In this document: one piece after another, positions 30,798 through 31,971 of the stretch
Position numbering within the stretch: the first letter of the stretch is position 1
How the letters are laid out: each line of letters starts with the position of its first letter
Assembly (NCBI GenBank): GCA_002310115.1
Contig: DBYI01000036.1
Span: forward strand, 1 to 31,971
Length of the DNA: 31,971 bases
DNA from: Ruminococcus flavefaciens
GTDB lineage: Bacteria; Bacillota; Clostridia; Oscillospirales; Ruminococcaceae
Reading direction: 5' to 3'
Translations under genes and position numbers: made by a program
The notes under the pieces: generated by a model
What the model was told of the DNA's origin: nothing
The model's input: the letters and a program-made list of their open reading frames with translations, nothing else
Databases searched by the model: none

Positions 30798-30919
30798 GTT
30801 TGTATGTATATGCTGCCCTCTTTGTGGAACAATGTTGGGTCAGCCTCATATTTGAATGCAGCCTGTACAAAAAAGTCTTACGCTCATTGTACACTGGGCT
30901 GAAAAAAAGGAATTTTGCA

Positions 30920-31971
30920 ATGCTTGTAAGTTTAACGAACATCAATAAATTCTATAACGGAAATCAGGTACTCAATAACGTTTCGCTCACCATTGACGAG
31001 AATGACAGGATCGGTCTTGTAGGAAATAACGGCTGCGGAAAATCAACGTTGCTGAAGATCATCACAGGCTCTGTTGATCCTGACCGCTTTACGGAAAAGG
31101 ACGGCATAGTTTCTATGGCCGCCAAGACCACTGTGGGTTACCTCGAACAGATGGGCGGACTTAACACGGAGAATACCGTCATCGATGAGATGAGAGGTGT
31201 ATTCGAACCTATACATAAAGCTATAAAGCGACTCCGTGAAATTGAGCTTGAAATAGAAATGGGCGATGATTCCGCTGCGGATGAGTATCAGCAGCTCTCA
31301 TCATGGGTGGAAGCCAATGACGGTTACAACACTGATGTGAAGATACGTATGGTACTCAACGGTATGGGCTTTTCAGGAGATGAGCTGACTCGTACCGTTT
31401 CTGGTTTCAGCGGCGGAGAAAAAACCAGACTTTGCATCGCCAGGCTTCTGCTTGAAGAGCCTAATCTGCTCATACTTGATGAGCCGACAAACCACCTTGA
31501 TTTTAAGACGATCATGTGGCTTGAGGACTACCTCCGTTCCTATAAGGGTGCTATCCTCATAGTTTCACATGACCGATACTTTCTTGACAGGCTCTGCACC
31601 TCAATCTGTGAGATAGAAAGAGGTATTCTTACGCGTTACAAAGGTGATTATACAGCGTTTGTAAGGCAGCGTGAGGAGAGTGACGCCCGCCGTGAGAAGG
31701 AATATGAGCTTCAACAAAAGCAGATAGCTCAGCTGGAGGATTATGTTGCCAGAAATCTCGTACGTGCGTCAACCACTAAAATGGCCCAGAGCCGCAGAAA
31801 ACAGCTCGAGAAAATCGAGCGCGTAGAACGTCCCGTCCACGACACAAAACACGCGAAGATCCGCTTCACATACGCAGTTGAGCCGCCGATTGATGTGCTC
31901 AAGGTAAAAGGTGTGGACATATCCGTAGGGGAGGGCGCTTCTCGTAAAACACTTGTGGATACCCTCGACTT
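30920..31971 (+). CDS. ABC-F family ATPase (ribosome-associated type), 3' end outside window
   Basis: Open to the window edge (350 codons). First ATP-binding cassette: Walker A GNNGCGKST (about residues 35-43), signature SGGEKTRLCIARLL, Walker B LLILDEPTNHLD, H-loop IVSHDRYFLD. Then the charged interdomain linker (QREESDARREKEYELQQKQIAQLEDYVARNLVRASTTKMAQSRRKQLEKIERVERP) diagnostic of ABC-F proteins, which lack membrane domains and act on the translating ribosome at the E site, in translation rescue or antibiotic resistance. The start of the second half is visible before the window ends. The ATG follows AAAGG nine bases upstream. It resembles the YdiF/Uup housekeeping type rather than a known resistance protein, but this is not decisive. 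Confidence 0.95.
   Translation, partial: MLVSLTNINKFYNGNQVLNNVSLTIDENDRIGLVGNNGCGKSTLLKIITGSVDPDRFTEKDGIVSMAAKTTVGYLEQMGGLNTENTVIDEMRGVFEPIHKAIKRLREIELEIEMGDDSAADEYQQLSSWVEANDGYNTDVKIRMVLNGMGFSGDELTRTVSGFSGGEKTRLCIARLLLEEPNLLILDEPTNHLDFKTIMWLEDYLRSYKGAILIVSHDRYFLDRLCTSICEIERGILTRYKGDYTAFVRQREESDARREKEYELQQKQIAQLEDYVARNLVRASTTKMAQSRRKQLEKIERVERPVHDTKHAKIRFTYAVEPPIDVLKVKGVDISVGEGASRKTLVDTLD

Noticed and set aside
1..31971. CRISPR arrays or prophage
   Set aside because: No regularly spaced direct repeats and no phage structural, integrase or cas genes were seen in the window.

Overview
The window looks like a chromosome segment of a low-to-moderate GC, anaerobic Firmicute of the Ruminococcus type (Oscillospiraceae). 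Reasons: a pyruvate formate-lyase, a secreted family 9 cellulase ending in a dockerin-like module, a class III fructose-1,6-bisphosphatase, a DUF1292 protein, strong Gram-positive Shine-Dalgarno sequences (AGGAGG) and many TTGACA-17-TATAAT promoters. The species assignment is an inference.

Layout. 1-1562 (-): 5' part of pflB, cut by the window edge. 1959-3453 (-): AI-2E-type permease plus a small unknown protein. 3687-7919 (+): a visibly AT-rich block of two lipoproteins, an ABC ATPase and two FtsX/MacB-like permeases, ended by a strong terminator. 8210-10251 (+): a vWA protein and a PP2C phosphatase, two members of a TerY-P-like triad without the kinase. 10426-12230 (+): Orn/Lys/Arg decarboxylase and a DUF1292 protein. 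12360-15188 (-): fruK-fbp operon. 15420-15892: divergent tRNA-Leu(GAG) and tRNA-Thr(GGT). 15914-16304: frameshifted tnpB remnant with an apparent IS200/IS605-type right end. 16313-18364 (-): ECF sigma factor and a membrane anti-sigma-like protein. 18815-21669 (-): three-gene ABC-2 exporter behind a leader with a 27-codon ORF and an intrinsic terminator. 22143-22545 (+): small unknown gene. 22673-25812 (+): GH9 cellulase followed by a lipoprotein gene broken by two in-frame stops, the first exactly at the lipobox cysteine. 25837-30196 (-): a compact four-gene unit with a LacI-sensor/GGDEF-like/AraC fusion regulator, a zinc-ribbon protein, a SIMPL protein and a CDF metal transporter. 30452-30670 (+): an apparent free-standing structured RNA of about 205 nt. 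30769 to the end (+): ABC-F protein, cut by the window edge.

How it fits together. Central metabolism (pflB, fruK-fbp, decarboxylase) alternates with surface and secretion functions (lipoprotein ABC system, ABC-2 exporter, GH9) and signalling modules (vWA/PP2C, ECF sigma/anti-sigma, hybrid AraC regulator). The most promising unexplained items are the structured RNA at 30464-30670, the leader ORF/terminator ahead of the ABC-2 exporter, the AT-rich lipoprotein/ABC system, and the nonsense-interrupted lipoprotein behind the cellulase.
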